Positions 5,458-6,175 of a stretch of 6,175 bases of DNA are shown here, one piece after another. Under the pieces are notes generated by a model, which did not search any database, was not told where the DNA came from, and saw nothing but the letters and a program-made list of their open reading frames with translations. The stretch is taken from assembly GCA_938041615.1 (NCBI GenBank), contig CALISV010000033.1:1-6175 (forward strand), given 5' to 3'. Source of the DNA: an uncultured Campylobacter sp. Its GTDB lineage: Bacteria; Campylobacterota; Campylobacteria; Campylobacterales; Campylobacteraceae. Position 1 is the first letter of the stretch, and each line of letters starts with the position of its first letter. The position numbers and the translations under genes are program-made.

Positions 5458-6044
5458 TGGCGACGCAGGTTGCCGGCGTGGACGAAGCCGGACGCGGTGC
5501 GCTGGTCGGCAATGTCGTCGCGGCAGCGGTGATTCTGCCCGCGCAGTTCGATTTGCCCGGCCTGACCGACAGCAAGAAACTGAGCGCCCGGCAGCGTGAG
5601 GTGTTATTCGACGCTATCACTGCGCAGGCGCTGGCGTGGTGTGCCGCTGTCGCCTCTCCCGCCGAGATTGATGCGATGAATATTCATCACGCGACGCTGC
5701 TGGCGATGCGGCGCGCGGTGGAGGGTTTGGCAACGCCGCCGCAGTCCGTGTTGGTGGACGGCAAGTTCACACCGGACCTCGCCATGCCGGCGCGGGCAAT
5801 TGTGGGCGGCGACGCAAGCGAGGCCTGCATTGCCGCCGCATCCATCATCGCCAAGGTTACGCGGGACAGGCAGATGATGGAGTTGGAGGCACGCTTTCCC
5901 GGCTACGGTTTTGCCGCGCATAAGGGCTATGGCACGAAGGCGCATCTCGCCGCGCTCACCCGCCTCGGCGCAACGCCGGAACACCGCCGCAGTTATGCGC
6001 CGGTCAGGGCGGTGATGGCGGGTAGTTTTTTACAGCAGGAATAG
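5457..6044 (+). CDS. rnhB: Ribonuclease HII
   Basis: RNase HII cuts the RNA strand of RNA-DNA hybrids and starts removal of single ribonucleotides from DNA in the cytoplasm. With the ATG at 5457 the product has 195 residues, normal for the family. Motifs in order: GVDEAGRG at 7-14 with catalytic Asp9 and Glu10, LTDSKKLS at 36-43, EIDAMNI at 70-76, VDG with Asp101, GGD with Asp119, [13 protein letters not shown] at 125-137, and [12 protein letters not shown] at 149-160, then an HRRSYAPV ending. All four metal-binding acidic residues are present. After GRG the usual P-L-A/W-G is A-L-V-G, followed by Asn where Pro is common, a mild variant. A TTG one codon earlier is a possible start but the ATG overlapping the slyX stop is preferred. 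Its last 15 bases overlap the end of mgtE. Confidence 0.95.
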   Translation: MATQVAGVDEAGRGALVGNVVAAAVILPAQFDLPGLTDSKKLSARQREVLFDAITAQALAWCAAVASPAEIDAMNIHHATLLAMRRAVEGLATPPQSVLVDGKFTPDLAMPARAIVGGDASEACIAAASIIAKVTRDRQMMELEARFPGYGFAAHKGYGTKAHLAALTRLGATPEHRRSYAPVRAVMAGSFLQQE

Positions 6045-6175
6045 GGTCGCGAGGCCGAGGAAGATAAAGAAGCCGCCGGAGTCGGTGACCGCGGTAATCA
6101 GCACTGAGCTGCCGAGTGCCGGGTCGCGTCCGGTTTTTTCCATGATGACCGGGATGAGGACGCCGACGGTTGCCG
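6030..6175 (-). CDS. mgtE: Magnesium transporter MgtE, C-terminal fragment (cut by window end)
   Basis: Only the last 47 codons are inside the window; the gene continues past position 6175. The translation contains a membrane-type stretch [13 protein letters not shown], then [17 protein letters not shown] and [16 protein letters not shown] at the end. The pattern of a DPA-containing loop followed by TxxTDxxGFxIFxGLA is the signature of the last two membrane helices of MgtE channels, which import Mg2+ through a dimeric inner-membrane pore gated by N-terminal cytoplasmic domains; those domains are not visible here. The conserved Asp in TDSGG is the pore-lining type. The gene points toward rnhB and the two coding ends overlap by 15 bases, so any terminator would have to lie within coding sequence. 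Confidence 0.88.
   Translation of the reverse strand, partial: ATVGVLIPVIMEKTGRDPALGSSVLITAVTDSGGFFIFLGLATLFLL

Noticed and set aside
5033..5620. A 195-codon open frame on the minus strand opposite the tautomerase, slyX and rnhB
   Set aside because: It lies antisense to three well-supported genes, has a low-complexity Ala/Pro/Arg/Thr-rich product typical of antisense frames in GC-rich DNA, and shows no family motif.
5604..5984. A 126-codon minus-strand frame opposite rnhB
   Set aside because: It is antisense to the conserved RNase HII motifs and its His/Arg/Cys-rich product has no recognisable features.
1..6175. CRISPR arrays, tRNA or rRNA genes, riboswitches, insertion sequences, phage or defence genes
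   Set aside because: No regularly spaced repeats, cloverleaf-like sequence, transposase motifs or terminal inverted repeats were found on reading both strands.

Overview
The window joins two stretches of bacterial DNA of different character. Positions 1 to about 4675 look like Campylobacter (Epsilonproteobacteria/Campylobacterota), probably one of the less AT-rich oral species; the species is a guess. The signs are frequent AAATTT words, AGA/AAT/TTG/CTA/TTA codons, and the gene order purC-purS-purQ-(periplasmic protein)-plsC, which from memory matches C. jejuni Cj0512-Cj0516. Positions from about 4720 to 6175 look gammaproteobacterial: GC-rich, C- or G-ending codons such as CTG and CTC, and a set of genes (4-OT-like tautomerase, slyX, rnhB, mgtE) that is not Campylobacter-like. 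An oral gammaproteobacterium such as Cardiobacterium is a possible donor, but this is a low-confidence guess.

Layout from the left. Positions 1-227 (minus strand) hold the 5' part of a degraded copy of the next gene, with a nonsense codon and no proper start codon. Positions 323-1219 (minus) hold an intact secreted ankyrin-like protein. Positions 1297-4956 (minus) form a tight operon transcribed right to left: purC, purS, purQ, a membrane-anchored periplasmic protein with a C-terminal SH3-like domain, and plsC. These genes are spaced by one base or overlap by 4 to 14 bases. PurC, PurS and PurQ belong to de novo purine synthesis. PurS and PurQ are parts of FGAM synthetase and PurC makes SAICAR. 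PlsC acylates lysophosphatidate in phospholipid synthesis.

From 5060 to 6044 (plus strand) a tautomerase, slyX and rnhB form a second operon with overlapping stop and start codons. It is divergent from purC across a 103-bp spacer that has a TATAAT-like box on each strand. The last 146 bases (minus) are the 3' end of mgtE, which overlaps the end of rnhB convergently.

The most notable feature is where the two genomes meet: inside the purC reading frame, at about 4675-4720, at the conserved stretch around [12 protein letters not shown]. The first ~80 codons have right-hand codon usage and the last ~145 have left-hand usage, yet the frame is intact and full length. This is most simply a chimeric assembly of two species' purC genes. 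A true homologous recombination that put a Campylobacter pur operon under a foreign promoter is the alternative. I found no CRISPR array, tRNA, rRNA, insertion sequence or convincing new system.
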